A DNA stretch of 64,000 bases from positions 356,769 through 420,768 of the forward strand of contig PAKZ01000009.1 of NCBI GenBank assembly GCA_002706335.1, read 5' to 3'. A model generated the notes under the pieces. That model worked only from the letters and a program-made list of their open reading frames with translations, was not told the origin of the DNA and made no database searches. Made by a program: the position numbers and the translations under genes. This stretch comes from Ahrensia sp. Lineage in GTDB: Bacteria; Pseudomonadota; Alphaproteobacteria; Rhizobiales; Rhizobiaceae. Shown here in pieces: positions 26,153 through 35,725 of this stretch. Numbering within the stretch: the first letter of the stretch is position 1; each line of letters opens with the position of its first letter.

Positions 26153-26383
26153 ATGCCCCCACGCCTGAAACGATTTATCGGTATGCTCATCCTCGTCGCG
26201 CTCGTCGTGCTCTATGCGCTGGTCGCGACGACGGTGGCGACCTACCGGCTCGCCGAAAGCCCCTGGTACATCCACCTCGCCTTCTTCGCACTGTCCGGAC
26301 TGGTCTGGGTGCTTCCCGCCATGGGCGTGATCAGCTGGATGGAGAAGAAGCCGAAGGATCCCGGCGACCAGCTCACACGGTGA
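26153..26383 (+). CDS. DUF2842 small membrane protein
   Basis: A 76-residue protein with two hydrophobic helices (FIGMLILVALVVLYALVATT and HLAFFALSGLVWVLPAMGVI) and a basic tail, matching DUF2842 of alphaproteobacteria. Function is unknown; it usually lies near ctaA. The frame opens at 26066, but MPPRLKRFIGM at 26153 is the natural start. Its end overlaps the convergent deacetylase gene by 11 bases. Confidence 0.85.
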   Translation: MPPRLKRFIGMLILVALVVLYALVATTVATYRLAESPWYIHLAFFALSGLVWVLPAMGVISWMEKKPKDPGDQLTR

Positions 26384-27425
26384 CGAAGCGCCGACCGCGA
26401 TTGGCCGGCGGCACGGTGATACCCGTCAGCATGGTCTCGACATAGGAGACATGCTGATAGTTCCCGTTGACCGATACGCGTGGCAGTGCCTGCATCGCGT
26501 CCCGGTGGCCCGGCATAAGCATGCCGTGCCGCGTCGTCACGGCCGTCTGGAAGCCGAGCTCGCGTGCGATATCGACCTCGCGCTGACCGACGGCCGCCGG
26601 AAATCCGTAGGGATAGGCAAGATGGTTCGGCCGCTTGCCGAGCTTTTCTGCAAGCAGGTCGCGCGAGCGGACCATCTCCTCGGCGGCTCGGTCGCGCGGC
26701 AGGCGGGCAAGCATGAAATGGTTCACCGTATGCGCGCCGACAGTGGCGAGTGGATCGTTCTCCAGCGCCCGCAATTCATCCCAGTCGAGCAGCGACGCAT
26801 CCGAATGCGCACGCCGGTCGATGCCGTAGGTCTCGCATAGCGAGCGCACGAGTTCCCTCTGCGCGTCCTCGTCGATATCCGTCCAGGCATATCGCATGAA
26901 CTCGGCATAGGCCTTGTGTTTCAAAGCGGCGGTGCTGCAATCGAGAACCTTTCGACCGGAGGCCGTGTCGAAGGCCACTTCATCATTGGCCTCGACGATC
27001 ATATCGGCCAGTTCCCACCACAGATCCGCGCTCCGGTCGGCATAGCCTGGACAAACAAAGATCGTGTAGGGCACGCCATGCGCCCGGAAGACCGGCGCGG
27101 CATGCTCCACATTGTCGCGATAGCCGTCGTCCAGCGTCACGGCCAGGTAGCGCTCATCCTCATGCCCGCGCAGCAGCCGGTCGGCCGCCTCATCCATGCT
27201 GACGAAGCGCATATCCCGATTCAGATCGTCGAGAAGACGGTCGAGAAAGTCCGGCTCGACCTCAAGAAGCTGGTTCAGGCCGACGCCGCCGGTCCAGGGC
27301 CGCACATGATGGAACATCAGGATCGCCCCGACCCCGCTCAGTAAAGGACTGAACAGCGCCGAAAGTCCGCTGTAGCGGGCCCCCTGCATGTAGGCCTTGC
27401 GCATTAACGTCTTGATAACCGTCAT
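26373..27425 (-). CDS. Polysaccharide deacetylase family protein (NodB domain)
   Basis: A 350-residue protein with a NodB-homology fold. Motif 1 is LAVTLDDGYRDN (tandem Asp), motif 2 is VGAHTVNHFMLARL (metal-binding His pair) and motif 3 is HLAYPYG. AILMFHHVRPW precedes the domain, as in many EPS-associated deacetylases. It would remove N-acetyl groups from a surface polysaccharide. The frame extends to 27620, but MTVIKTLMRKAYMQG at 27425 is a sensible start after an AGGG. It is divergent from the FemAB-like gene and opens the exopolysaccharide locus. Confidence 0.9.
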   Translation of the reverse strand: MTVIKTLMRKAYMQGARYSGLSALFSPLLSGVGAILMFHHVRPWTGGVGLNQLLEVEPDFLDRLLDDLNRDMRFVSMDEAADRLLRGHEDERYLAVTLDDGYRDNVEHAAPVFRAHGVPYTIFVCPGYADRSADLWWELADMIVEANDEVAFDTASGRKVLDCSTAALKHKAYAEFMRYAWTDIDEDAQRELVRSLCETYGIDRRAHSDASLLDWDELRALENDPLATVGAHTVNHFMLARLPRDRAAEEMVRSRDLLAEKLGKRPNHLAYPYGFPAAVGQREVDIARELGFQTAVTTRHGMLMPGHRDAMQALPRVSVNGNYQHVSYVETMLTGITVPPANRGRRFVTV

Positions 27426-27524
27426 CCAACCCTGGCGTCTCGTTTTATCCACCGGGAAACAAAACGAAGTAAATTCGAAACCCCGCCATGTCATGCATGC
27501 CGGCAAAGAGTTGAAACATGGTTG

Positions 27525-28730
27525 ATGTCCAGACCGATGGCTGAAATTCAAGCGATGACCGCGCTCTCCGTTCCGGCTTCCAGACCTCGCGATATCGAAG
27601 GCGTCCGGGTCACCGTGCATTCAACCCGCGACACCGCTCTCGCAGCTGTCGACGCACTTCCCCGCGACATCGTCTGTTCAGGCTACCAGACGCCGGCCTT
27701 TCTGCGCGCATGGCTTCGTCACTCGCCGCACCAGCCGGCCTTCATCACGCTGGCGGCGGAAGGTGCCGGTCCCGTCCTCCTGCCGCTTGAGCACGTCGGC
27801 GGCAACGCCCTCGTCTATGTCGGCGAACGCCACGCCAACGGCAATTTCCCGGTCGGGCGCGCCGGCGATATCAAGGCGCTCGCCGCCGCTGGCGAAGCCG
27901 CGATCGTCGCCGCACTATGCGCCGCGCAGCCGGATGCGCACGCCATCGTGCTGGAGCGCCAGTTGCCGGAATGTCGCGGCATTGCCAATCCCTTCATCTT
28001 CGAAAGGTCGACCGTCAGCCCCAATCCGGCCCTGTCGCTTTCGCTGGAAGGCGGCTTCGACGCGGTGCTGTCGCGCCATTCGGCAAAACGCAAGCGCAAG
28101 CGTTTCCGCGGCCAGGAGCGCGATCTCAATGAGATCGGCGGTTACACCTATGTGCCGATGGTCGAAGCCGACCGGGTCGAGGACACAATGAAGCGCTGCC
28201 TGGCGCTGAAGGCGCAGCATTTCGAGGCGGCCGGCATTCAGGACGTCTTCGCGGAGGATCACGTCCAGGCATTCTTCAATGAGATTTTCCTCGAAGGCGC
28301 CCATGGCGAGCCGCATTCCTACGTGCTCAAGACGATCGAGGCCGACGGCAAACAGATCGCGATCAGCGCCTGCACCTGCCACGATGGCCGCCTCACGGTC
28401 GAGTTCAGCACCTACGACCCGGCCTATCGCGACTACAGCCCCGGCGACATGCTCTTTTTCCTGTCGATCCGGGAAGCGGCGGAAAACGGCGGCGAGATAT
28501 ATGACTTCGGCGTCGGCGACGAATTGTTCAAACGCAACTGGTGCGAGATCGAGACCTGGCAGCGCGACACGATCATCCCGCTATCGACTCGCGGCCGCGC
28601 CCTCGCCGCCACCAGAAGCGTTCGCAACGCACTGGTTCGCTCGCTCAAGCAGAACAAGAAACTCTGGCAGACGGCAAAGAAAATCCGCCGCGCCGTGCCG
28701 ATCATGCGTATCGGTAACCGGCATACCTGA
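27525..28730 (+). CDS. GNAT/FemAB-like acyltransferase (CelD/BioF2-like domain)
   Basis: A 401-residue protein of the acyl-CoA N-acyltransferase fold. The C-terminal half (about 160-350) holds SRHSAKRKRKRFRGQER, KRCLALKAQHFEAAGI and SPGDMLFFLSIREAAENG followed by YDFGVGDELFKRNWCE, typical of CelD-like proteins in EPS clusters. It may acylate a polysaccharide or its precursor. TTG at 27522 also opens the frame; the ATG at 27525 is preferred. It ends nine bases before the convergent gumC-like stop. Confidence 0.83.
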   Translation: MSRPMAEIQAMTALSVPASRPRDIEGVRVTVHSTRDTALAAVDALPRDIVCSGYQTPAFLRAWLRHSPHQPAFITLAAEGAGPVLLPLEHVGGNALVYVGERHANGNFPVGRAGDIKALAAAGEAAIVAALCAAQPDAHAIVLERQLPECRGIANPFIFERSTVSPNPALSLSLEGGFDAVLSRHSAKRKRKRFRGQERDLNEIGGYTYVPMVEADRVEDTMKRCLALKAQHFEAAGIQDVFAEDHVQAFFNEIFLEGAHGEPHSYVLKTIEADGKQIAISACTCHDGRLTVEFSTYDPAYRDYSPGDMLFFLSIREAAENGGEIYDFGVGDELFKRNWCEIETWQRDTIIPLSTRGRALAATRSVRNALVRSLKQNKKLWQTAKKIRRAVPIMRIGNRHT

Positions 28731-28738
28731 GCCGCGGC

Positions 28739-30910
28739 TCAGCGCGCGAATGTCTCGCGCGCTTCCGGCTGCGGCGGCATCTCGTCAACGCCGGCTGCCG
28801 TCACCAACGTCAGATCCTCATAACCCGCGTCAACAAGATTTTCCGCGGTTTCGACGATTTCGGGTGACGCCGGATCGGCAACGCTGATCGCCACTTGTCC
28901 GCTGTCACCGGTCAGCCGCTTCAGCCCATCCGCATTGGTCGGCCCGCATTCGACGATCACGACATCATAAGCCGAGACCAACGCATTGAGGATGATCGGC
29001 AGGCGGTCGGCGGCCCGCATGGCCTTGATAGGGTCGGCGGTCCCGGTCGGGATCACATGGGCGCCTGTCGCATAGTCCGCATAAATGACGTCGGTATAGG
29101 ACGATGACGCGGCCAGAAGATCGGTGATGCCGGGACACTCGGTGTCGGCAAGCATGCGCCGCGACGCCGCGCCCGAACTGGTCAGGTCGACGAGGACCGT
29201 GCGCAATCCCTCATCTGCCAGCGCGCGTGCGACGGCGACGGAGGCCGCCGCGCCCGCGTCGCCTTCCGGGGAGACGAGAAGCGCGCGGTCCGCACCGCTT
29301 TCGACGAGATGGGCGACCAGCGCATCCACGCCATACTCGTCGCTGGCCGAAGACTGCGTCTCGATATGCTCCAGCGGCGCCGGCTCGGCAGGCGGCGTGA
29401 CCGCGATCGGGATTTCCACTTCTTGGATATCGTCCTCCGGTTCTTCATCTTCCGGCGACGGATCCCGCGTGATGACGACATTCATCGGCGCGGCCGCAGG
29501 CACGAAGGCCCTACCCGAAAAGATTTCGCGGACCAGCGTCGTCAGCATCATCACCAACGCAGACACGAAGAAAGCCGCGCCGAGCATCGGGATCATTTTC
29601 GGGAAAATGGGCGCCGCCGGCACGACCGCGCGCGAGATCAGCCGTGCCGTGGCCGGGGCATATTGCCCCTCGTCTCTCGACTGAGCTTCGCGGTAGCGCC
29701 CGAGATAGGACTCCAGCAAAGCGCGCTGCGACGCGGCCTCCCGCTCCAGGGCGCGCAACTCGACCTCGCGCTCGTTGGCATTGGCGGAGGCGACCTTCAG
29801 GGCGTTCAGTTGGTCAATCAGCTCCCGCTCCCGTTCACCGGCAATCTCGGCCTCGTTGCGGACACCGGCAAGAACCTTGCGCGCCTCATCCCGGATGCGG
29901 CGCGACAAATCGGCGATCTGCGACCGCAGGCCCATGATGCGCGGATGGCCGGGCAGCAACGTCACCGACAGATCGGCGAGTTCCGCCTGCAGGCCGATTT
30001 CGCGCTCGCGCAACCGCCCGATCAGTTCCGACTCAAGAACATCGGAAAGCGCGTCGATCGAAGCACCGCCATCGAGCGCCGCCTTGATGGAACGCGCCCT
30101 TGCCTCCGCGCTCGACCGCTCGGCGCGGACCCGTGACAATTCGGTGCTCAACTGGCCGAGCTGCTGCGTCGCCAGTACCGAACTGTTGGTACCGTCGCCG
30201 ACCAGAAGATCCGATGACGCGCGGAAATCGGCGACGGCGGCTTCCGCCTCGCGGACACTTTCCTTGAGGTCGTTGATCTCGTCGGCGAGATAGTCCGCAG
30301 CCTTGCCGGTCGAGTCGAGCTGGGCCTTGCTTTGAAGCTGCAGATAGGCCGCGGCGAGCGCATTCGGGAATTTGGCCGCGAGTGCCTTGTCTTGCGAAGT
30401 GAAGCCGATACCGATCACACGCGAATTCGGAACGGTGTAGACATCCAGCCGCTCGTTGATCGCATCGAGAATGCGCTTCTCGGGGGAAACGAGCTTCGGA
30501 TCCTCAATAAGCCCGAGCGCGACCATCCCGGCCTTGAGGCTGGACAGGGAGCCGGTCGGATTGAACTCATCGTTCTCGTCGAGTTTCAGATCAATTGCGA
30601 CCTGCATGAGAAGATCGCTGGAGCGCAATATCTCCACCTGGCTGGCGATCCCTTCCGGGTCGAGCAGCGAAGAGGTGGTATCGGATCGCTGATCGCTCCC
30701 CTGCGGGCGAGTGAAGACCGACTCGCTCGACTCGATGAGGATGCGCGCCTCGGAACGGTATTTCGGCGTCATTGAGGACAGGAGCAGAAACGCTAGTCCC
30801 GCAATGATGATAATGCCCGCTACGATGAGAACCTTGTCGCGCCACAACGCACCGAAAAGCCTGCCAATATCGATATCGGCATCCTGCGTCGTGTTATCCA
30901 TGCGCGCCAT
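28739..30910 (-). CDS. GumC/Wzc-like polysaccharide co-polymerase with degenerate kinase domain
   Basis: A 723-residue inner-membrane chain-length determinant. The first helix is near 27-47 (VLIVAGIIIIAGLAFLLL), a long periplasmic coiled coil spans about 185-400, and the second helix is near 435-457 (MLGAAFFVSALVMMLTTLV). The cytoplasmic part (about 520-710) resembles the BY-kinase P-loop fold, but the Walker A position reads SPEGDAGAAAS, with no Lys or Ser/Thr, and no C-terminal tyrosine cluster is present, so it is probably not an active kinase. The ATG at 30910 has a GGAG site eight bases upstream; an earlier ATG at 30916 is too close. It is divergent from the wza-like gene. Confidence 0.88.
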   Translation of the reverse strand: MARMDNTTQDADIDIGRLFGALWRDKVLIVAGIIIIAGLAFLLLSSMTPKYRSEARILIESSESVFTRPQGSDQRSDTTSSLLDPEGIASQVEILRSSDLLMQVAIDLKLDENDEFNPTGSLSSLKAGMVALGLIEDPKLVSPEKRILDAINERLDVYTVPNSRVIGIGFTSQDKALAAKFPNALAAAYLQLQSKAQLDSTGKAADYLADEINDLKESVREAEAAVADFRASSDLLVGDGTNSSVLATQQLGQLSTELSRVRAERSSAEARARSIKAALDGGASIDALSDVLESELIGRLREREIGLQAELADLSVTLLPGHPRIMGLRSQIADLSRRIRDEARKVLAGVRNEAEIAGERERELIDQLNALKVASANANEREVELRALEREAASQRALLESYLGRYREAQSRDEGQYAPATARLISRAVVPAAPIFPKMIPMLGAAFFVSALVMMLTTLVREIFSGRAFVPAAAPMNVVITRDPSPEDEEPEDDIQEVEIPIAVTPPAEPAPLEHIETQSSASDEYGVDALVAHLVESGADRALLVSPEGDAGAAASVAVARALADEGLRTVLVDLTSSGAASRRMLADTECPGITDLLAASSSYTDVIYADYATGAHVIPTGTADPIKAMRAADRLPIILNALVSAYDVVIVECGPTNADGLKRLTGDSGQVAISVADPASPEIVETAENLVDAGYEDLTLVTAAGVDEMPPQPEARETFAR

Positions 30911-31109
30911 AATCATTACTCCGGCAATCGGACTTTATGGAGCGACTCCTAAATGAACATGGTTTCCGGCTGGTAAATGGCGGCGTAACCCTTTGTTGAG
31001 GACTTACCAACGCCGCGCTTCGAAATGCGCATCCCTTTACCGGCCATTAACCCTAACAGACCGATAACGGATGCGTCACGGCTCGCCGTCACCGCTATTC
31101 GAGGTTGCA

Positions 31110-31685
31110 ATGATCCGGCTCTTTCGTATGGGACTCGCCTGGGCGGTGTGTCTTGTCGCCATCAGCTCTGTCGCGGGCTGCTCGGGCTATCGGCCCGCAC
31201 CTGCCGCATTTCACGAGGCGATCAACCAACCCTACATGCTCGACGCAGGCGACACGATCCGTGTCACCGTCTTCGATCAGTCAGACCTGACGAACACCTA
31301 TGCGGTAGACCAGTCTGGTTACATCGCCTTCCCGCTGATTGGCGCGGTTGCTGCGCGTGGACGCACCGTCCAGCAGATCGAAGGTCAGATCGCGGCCCAA
31401 CTACGCAACGGCTTCCTGCGCGATCCCGATGTGTCGGTCGAGGTCGATCAGTACCGTTCGATCTTCGTCATGGGTGAAGTCGGAGCGTCCGGTCAGTATC
31501 AATATGTACCTGGCATGACCGTGCAGAATGCGATCGCGGCCGCCGGCGGCTTCTCGGCACGCGCCAACCAGGCGAATGCCGACGTTACCCGGAAAATCAA
31601 CGGACGGGTCATCACCGGACGGGTGCTGATCAGCGATCCTTTGCTTCCGGGCGACACGATCTTTGTCCGCGAACGCCTTTTCTAG
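31110..31685 (+). CDS. Outer-membrane polysaccharide export lipoprotein, Wza/GumB family
   Basis: A 191-residue exporter. The signal peptide ends in the lipobox VAGC (Cys at about residue 22). The Poly_export domain begins at YMLDAGDTIRVTVFDQSDL, then a SLBB-like domain starts at FVMGEVGASGQYQYVPGMT. The protein would form the outer-membrane channel for a Wzy-dependent polysaccharide with the GumC-like protein. The frame is open from 31071, but the ATG at 31110 has a GAGG site and gives a proper signal peptide. It leads a plus-strand run of four genes. Confidence 0.92.
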   Translation: MIRLFRMGLAWAVCLVAISSVAGCSGYRPAPAAFHEAINQPYMLDAGDTIRVTVFDQSDLTNTYAVDQSGYIAFPLIGAVAARGRTVQQIEGQIAAQLRNGFLRDPDVSVEVDQYRSIFVMGEVGASGQYQYVPGMTVQNAIAAAGGFSARANQANADVTRKINGRVITGRVLISDPLLPGDTIFVRERLF

Positions 31686-31705
31686 GGAACGGGAAAGCGC
31701 CGATC

Positions 31706-32887
31706 ATGGCCAGTGGCGACACATTGCGCATCGTCCACGTCTTGCGAGCGCCAATGGGTGGACTGTTCCGCCATGTGCGCGATCTCGCCATGGCCCACCA
31801 ACGGTCGGGACATCAAGTCGGGGTGATCTGCGATGTCGCCGGCACCGCATGTTACAACGAGGAGATGGTCGCCGAACTGTCTGAAAGCCTGAGGCTCGGC
31901 CTTCACCGGACTCGGATGCACCGCGCGGTCGGCCCGGGAGACATAATAGACTCCCGCAACATTCTGAAATTCATCAAGGAATTGCAACCGAACGTCCTTC
32001 ATGGACACGGCGCGAAAGGTGGTGTTTTTGCCCGCGCCCTCGGTTCACTGGCACGGGTTGAAAGGTCTCGCGTAGCCCGTCTCTATTCGCCGCATGGCGG
32101 CAGCCTGCACTATGGCCCCGAGAGCCGCGCCGGGCGGCTCTACTTCCGCATCGAGCGTATGCTGGAAAGGCTGACGGACCACATCCTTTTCGTCGCCGAA
32201 TTCGAGCACCGCGCATACGCGGACAAGATTGGCGAGCCGACCTGTGCCTGGTCGATAAACTACAACGGCTTGCAGCCTGTCGAATTCGAACCCGTGACAC
32301 CGGACGAGGATGCAGCCGACTTCCTCTTCCTCGGCGAATTACGGCAGCTGAAAGGCCCGGACATATTCCTGCGGGCGCTGGCTCAGTTGCGCGCCGAAGG
32401 CCGCACCGCCGTCCGCGGCGTGATCGTAGGCGACGGCCCCGACGCGGAGAACACAAGGGCGTTAGCCTCAGAATTGTCGCTCGGCGATGCCGTCACCTTC
32501 CATGCGCCTATGCCGGCCCGCCGGGCATTTGCGATGGGACGCTGTTTCGTGATGCCGTCGCGAGCCGAGGCGATGCCCTATGTCGTGCTCGAAGCGCTGG
32601 CGGCCGGCCTGCCCGTCATCGCGGCGAATGTCGGCGGTATCCCCGAGATTTTCGGCGCCGGAAGCCCGGCACTGATTGCGCCGGAGACCGGCGAAGCGAC
32701 GCGCCTGATGCGTATCGCCCTCGACGAACCAGAGAGGCTTGCGGCTTGGCAGCCGCGCCGGACGGATCTCATCAGTCGATTTTCGGTCGACACGATGGCC
32801 TCCAACGTCCTGCAGGCTTACCGCTCTGCATTAACCTTACGCGCCAACGAGGGCGCCCATACGGAACGCTTATCAAGCGTTTCTTAG
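31706..32887 (+). CDS. Glycosyltransferase family 4 protein
   Basis: A 393-residue GT-B enzyme. The N-terminal domain starts RIVHVLRAPMGGLFRHVRDL. The C-terminal donor site contains FLGELRQLKGPDIFLRA, GVIVGDGPD and the E-x7-E region VMPSRAEAMPYVVLEALAAGLPVIA. It adds a sugar to a lipid-linked EPS unit on the cytoplasmic face. It starts 20 bases after the wza-like gene and is probably in its operon. Confidence 0.92.
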   Translation: MASGDTLRIVHVLRAPMGGLFRHVRDLAMAHQRSGHQVGVICDVAGTACYNEEMVAELSESLRLGLHRTRMHRAVGPGDIIDSRNILKFIKELQPNVLHGHGAKGGVFARALGSLARVERSRVARLYSPHGGSLHYGPESRAGRLYFRIERMLERLTDHILFVAEFEHRAYADKIGEPTCAWSINYNGLQPVEFEPVTPDEDAADFLFLGELRQLKGPDIFLRALAQLRAEGRTAVRGVIVGDGPDAENTRALASELSLGDAVTFHAPMPARRAFAMGRCFVMPSRAEAMPYVVLEALAAGLPVIAANVGGIPEIFGAGSPALIAPETGEATRLMRIALDEPERLAAWQPRRTDLISRFSVDTMASNVLQAYRSALTLRANEGAHTERLSSVS

Positions 32888-32930
32888 TGGCTTTGATTTA
32901 CATCTTGCCTGAACGACCGCGAAGGTTCCG

Positions 32931-34463
32931 ATGAACAAGATCGATCCAGGCTTGCGTATTTCCGCAAAGATGATCCGGGAAACAGCGTCCGAGGAGAAGC
33001 CCGGCGCCCCGGAAACCGAGCTCAATCCGCTTGTCGAACGCATCGCCGAGGAATTCCAGGGCGACACGATCTCGCCGGTTATGGTCAGCGGTTATCTGCG
33101 GATCGGCGAATTTCTCGGCCTCGCCGCGATTGGTCTCGGGATCATGGCCGGCTATCTCGGCTTCGAGCAGTTCTGGCAATACGCCTTGGCGAGCGCCTCA
33201 GGCTGCATCATCTTTGTGGCCCTGAACGAAGCCATCGGCGGCTATGCAATCCGTGCGCTCCGTAAGCCGTTGAAGTGGTTTCCCAGGGTCGCACTCTCCT
33301 GGTCGGCAAGTTTCGCGGCATTGGCCATAACCGGGTTTGTACTCAAGATCTCGGAGGAGTTTAGCCGCTTCTGGGCCGGCTCTTGGTTTGTCGGCGGCCT
33401 GTTGTTCCTGTTTCTGACACGGCTTCTCCTGTCGATGCGTATTCGTAAATGGACGCAGGACGGAACGATGGAGCGTCGCGCGGTGATAGTCGGCGGCGGC
33501 AAACCGGCAGAAAAGTTGATCCGCTCACTGGAAGCGCAACGCGACAACGACATCCGCATATGCGGTATTTTCGACGATCGCGACGATGTCCGTTCGCCTC
33601 CGATGGTCGCGGGCTATCCGAAGCTCGGCAACATATCCGAATTGGTGACCTTCGCCCGTCATGCCCATATCGACATGCTGATCGTGTCGTTGCCGCTGGA
33701 CGCCGAGGATCGTGTGCTTGCGATGCTGAAGAAGCTTTGGGTTCTGCCGGTCGATATCCGTCTGTCGGCACACTCCAACAAGCTACACTTCAAGCCGCGC
33801 GCATACTCCTTTGTCGGCTCCGTGCCGATGCTCGACATTTTTGACAAGCCGATCCGCGACTGGGATTCGGTCGCCAAGCGCACCTTCGATATCGTCTTCT
33901 CGCTACTCGGTATTCTCGTCTTCTCGCCGATTATGCTGGCAACCGCCATCGCCATCAAGCTGGACAGCAAGGGTCCGGTGATCTTCAAGCAGAAGCGGCA
34001 CGGCTTCAACAACGAAGTCATCGACGTCTTCAAGTTCCGGTCAATGTACACCGAACAGTGCGACCCGTCCGCGTTGAAACTCGTCACCAAGGGTGATCCG
34101 CGCGTCACGCGCGTCGGCCGGATCATCCGCAAGACTTCGATTGACGAGCTGCCGCAGTTCTTCAACGTCCTGCTCGGCAATCTGTCGCTGGTCGGCCCGC
34201 GGCCGCACGCAATCACGGCGAAGGCCGCCAACAGGCTCTATATGGAAGTCGTCGACGGCTATTTCGCACGCCACCGCGTGAAGCCGGGGGTCACCGGATG
34301 GGCTCAGATTAATGGCTGGCGCGGCGAGACCGACACGGATGACAAGATCCGCAACCGCACCGAATTTGACCTTTTCTATATCGAAAACTGGTCGATCTGG
34401 TTCGATCTGAAGATTCTGTTCCTGACACCGATCAGGCTGCTGAACACGGAAAACGCCTATTGA
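32931..34463 (+). CDS. Undecaprenyl-phosphate glucose phosphotransferase, WcaJ/ExoY type
   Basis: A 510-residue polyisoprenyl-phosphate hexose-1-phosphate transferase. Four to five helices (about 60-170) and a nucleotide-binding-like middle (RRAVIVGGGKPAEKLI) precede the catalytic domain from about 320: KRTFDIVFSLLGILVFSP, FKQKRHGFNNEVIDVFKFRSM, DELPQFFNVLLGNLSLVGPR. It starts repeat-unit synthesis by loading a hexose-1-phosphate onto undecaprenyl phosphate. It is in operon with the GT4 gene upstream, and its stop overlaps the next start. Confidence 0.95.
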   Translation: MNKIDPGLRISAKMIRETASEEKPGAPETELNPLVERIAEEFQGDTISPVMVSGYLRIGEFLGLAAIGLGIMAGYLGFEQFWQYALASASGCIIFVALNEAIGGYAIRALRKPLKWFPRVALSWSASFAALAITGFVLKISEEFSRFWAGSWFVGGLLFLFLTRLLLSMRIRKWTQDGTMERRAVIVGGGKPAEKLIRSLEAQRDNDIRICGIFDDRDDVRSPPMVAGYPKLGNISELVTFARHAHIDMLIVSLPLDAEDRVLAMLKKLWVLPVDIRLSAHSNKLHFKPRAYSFVGSVPMLDIFDKPIRDWDSVAKRTFDIVFSLLGILVFSPIMLATAIAIKLDSKGPVIFKQKRHGFNNEVIDVFKFRSMYTEQCDPSALKLVTKGDPRVTRVGRIIRKTSIDELPQFFNVLLGNLSLVGPRPHAITAKAANRLYMEVVDGYFARHRVKPGVTGWAQINGWRGETDTDDKIRNRTEFDLFYIENWSIWFDLKILFLTPIRLLNTENAY

Positions 34464-35725
34464 CCGGCGCCACACTTTACGTATCGCACGAAACCGCCAA
34501 CAGGGCTCTCACCACCAGGCTGGTCAACACATCGATCTGGCTCGGCGTCTTCCTGTCGGGCTTCGTCCTGTTCGAGCCAGCGCCCTATGAACTTTTCGTC
34601 GCCCTGCTGATCGGGCTCTGGACGATCACGGGCGCGCTGACGATCCCGCGCAGCGTCATGTTTTTGCTCGTGACGATGATCGTCTTCAATATCGGCGGCA
34701 TCATATCGATCACGCAAATGGAGAACTGGCGCAACACACCGCTTTATATCGCCAGTTCGTTGTTCCTGGCGCTGAGCTCCGTCTTCTTCGCCTCGCTGAT
34801 CGCCGAGAGACACGAACGGCTGGCGCTCATTTACAACGCATGGACCGTCGCCGCCGTGCTCACCAGCCTGTTTGCGATCGCCAGCTATTTCGGGGGCATC
34901 CCTGATTCCGGCAGCTTTACGCTTTACGGCCGCGCCAAGGGCTTCTTCGAGGATCCCAACGTCTTCGCGCCCTACCTTGCTCTGCCGACGCTTTTCTCGG
35001 TCTATCTGCTGCTCACTCGCCCGCTGCGTTCGCTGTTGCCCGTATCCGCCGTGGCCGCCATCCTTCTTCTGGCGACGTTTCTATCCTTCTCGCGAGCGGC
35101 CTGGGGGCTGCTGCTGCTCAGCTGCGTGATCCTGGTCGCAGCCCTGTTCATCAACAGCCGTTCCGGCAAGTTCCGGATGCGGATCATCGTCCTTTCGATC
35201 TTCGCTCTTGTCGGCGCCGCGATGGTGCTGGCGATTGTCCTTCAGATCGATTCCGTGCGCTCCCTGTTCCTGGACCGCGCGCAGTTGCTGCAGGATTACG
35301 ACGCGTCCCGGTTTGGACGGTTCGAGCGGCATTTGATGGGGTTCATGCTGGCGATGCAAAAGCCGCTCGGTATCGGCCCTCTGGAATTCGGCTATATCTT
35401 CGGCGAAGACACTCACAATATCTGGCTGAAGGCCCTGTTCGACTATTCCTGGCTCGGATTTGCGGCCTACATGACCATGACGATGGTCACGCTTGCCGCC
35501 GGCTTCCGTATCCTGTTCCGCGACCGGCCGTGGCAGCCTTATCTGCTGTGCGCCTATATCGTCTATCTCGGTCATGTCGCGATCGGCAATGTCATCGACA
35601 CCGACCACTGGCGGCACTTCTACCTCCTGCTTGGAATCATCTGGGGATGTATCGCTTTGGAAGCGAAATATTTGCGCAGCGGCGGAGCGGCGGCGCGTCA
35701 GGAAGCCGCGAGCAGGTCCCGATAG
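34460..35725 (+). CDS. O-antigen ligase/polymerase family protein (Wzy-like)
   Basis: A 421-residue integral membrane protein with about 10 helices. The conserved Wzy_C region is seen as YDASRFGRFERHLMGFMLAM followed by PLGIGPLEFG and EDTHNIWLKALFDYSWLG, where the histidine of THN is typical. It would polymerise or ligate the EPS repeat units in the periplasm. The start is a TTG that overlaps the upstream TGA, indicating coupling. The 3' end overlaps the convergent GT4 gene by 28 bases. Confidence 0.9.
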   Translation: MTGATLYVSHETANRALTTRLVNTSIWLGVFLSGFVLFEPAPYELFVALLIGLWTITGALTIPRSVMFLLVTMIVFNIGGIISITQMENWRNTPLYIASSLFLALSSVFFASLIAERHERLALIYNAWTVAAVLTSLFAIASYFGGIPDSGSFTLYGRAKGFFEDPNVFAPYLALPTLFSVYLLLTRPLRSLLPVSAVAAILLLATFLSFSRAAWGLLLLSCVILVAALFINSRSGKFRMRIIVLSIFALVGAAMVLAIVLQIDSVRSLFLDRAQLLQDYDASRFGRFERHLMGFMLAMQKPLGIGPLEFGYIFGEDTHNIWLKALFDYSWLGFAAYMTMTMVTLAAGFRILFRDRPWQPYLLCAYIVYLGHVAIGNVIDTDHWRHFYLLLGIIWGCIALEAKYLRSGGAAARQEAASRSR

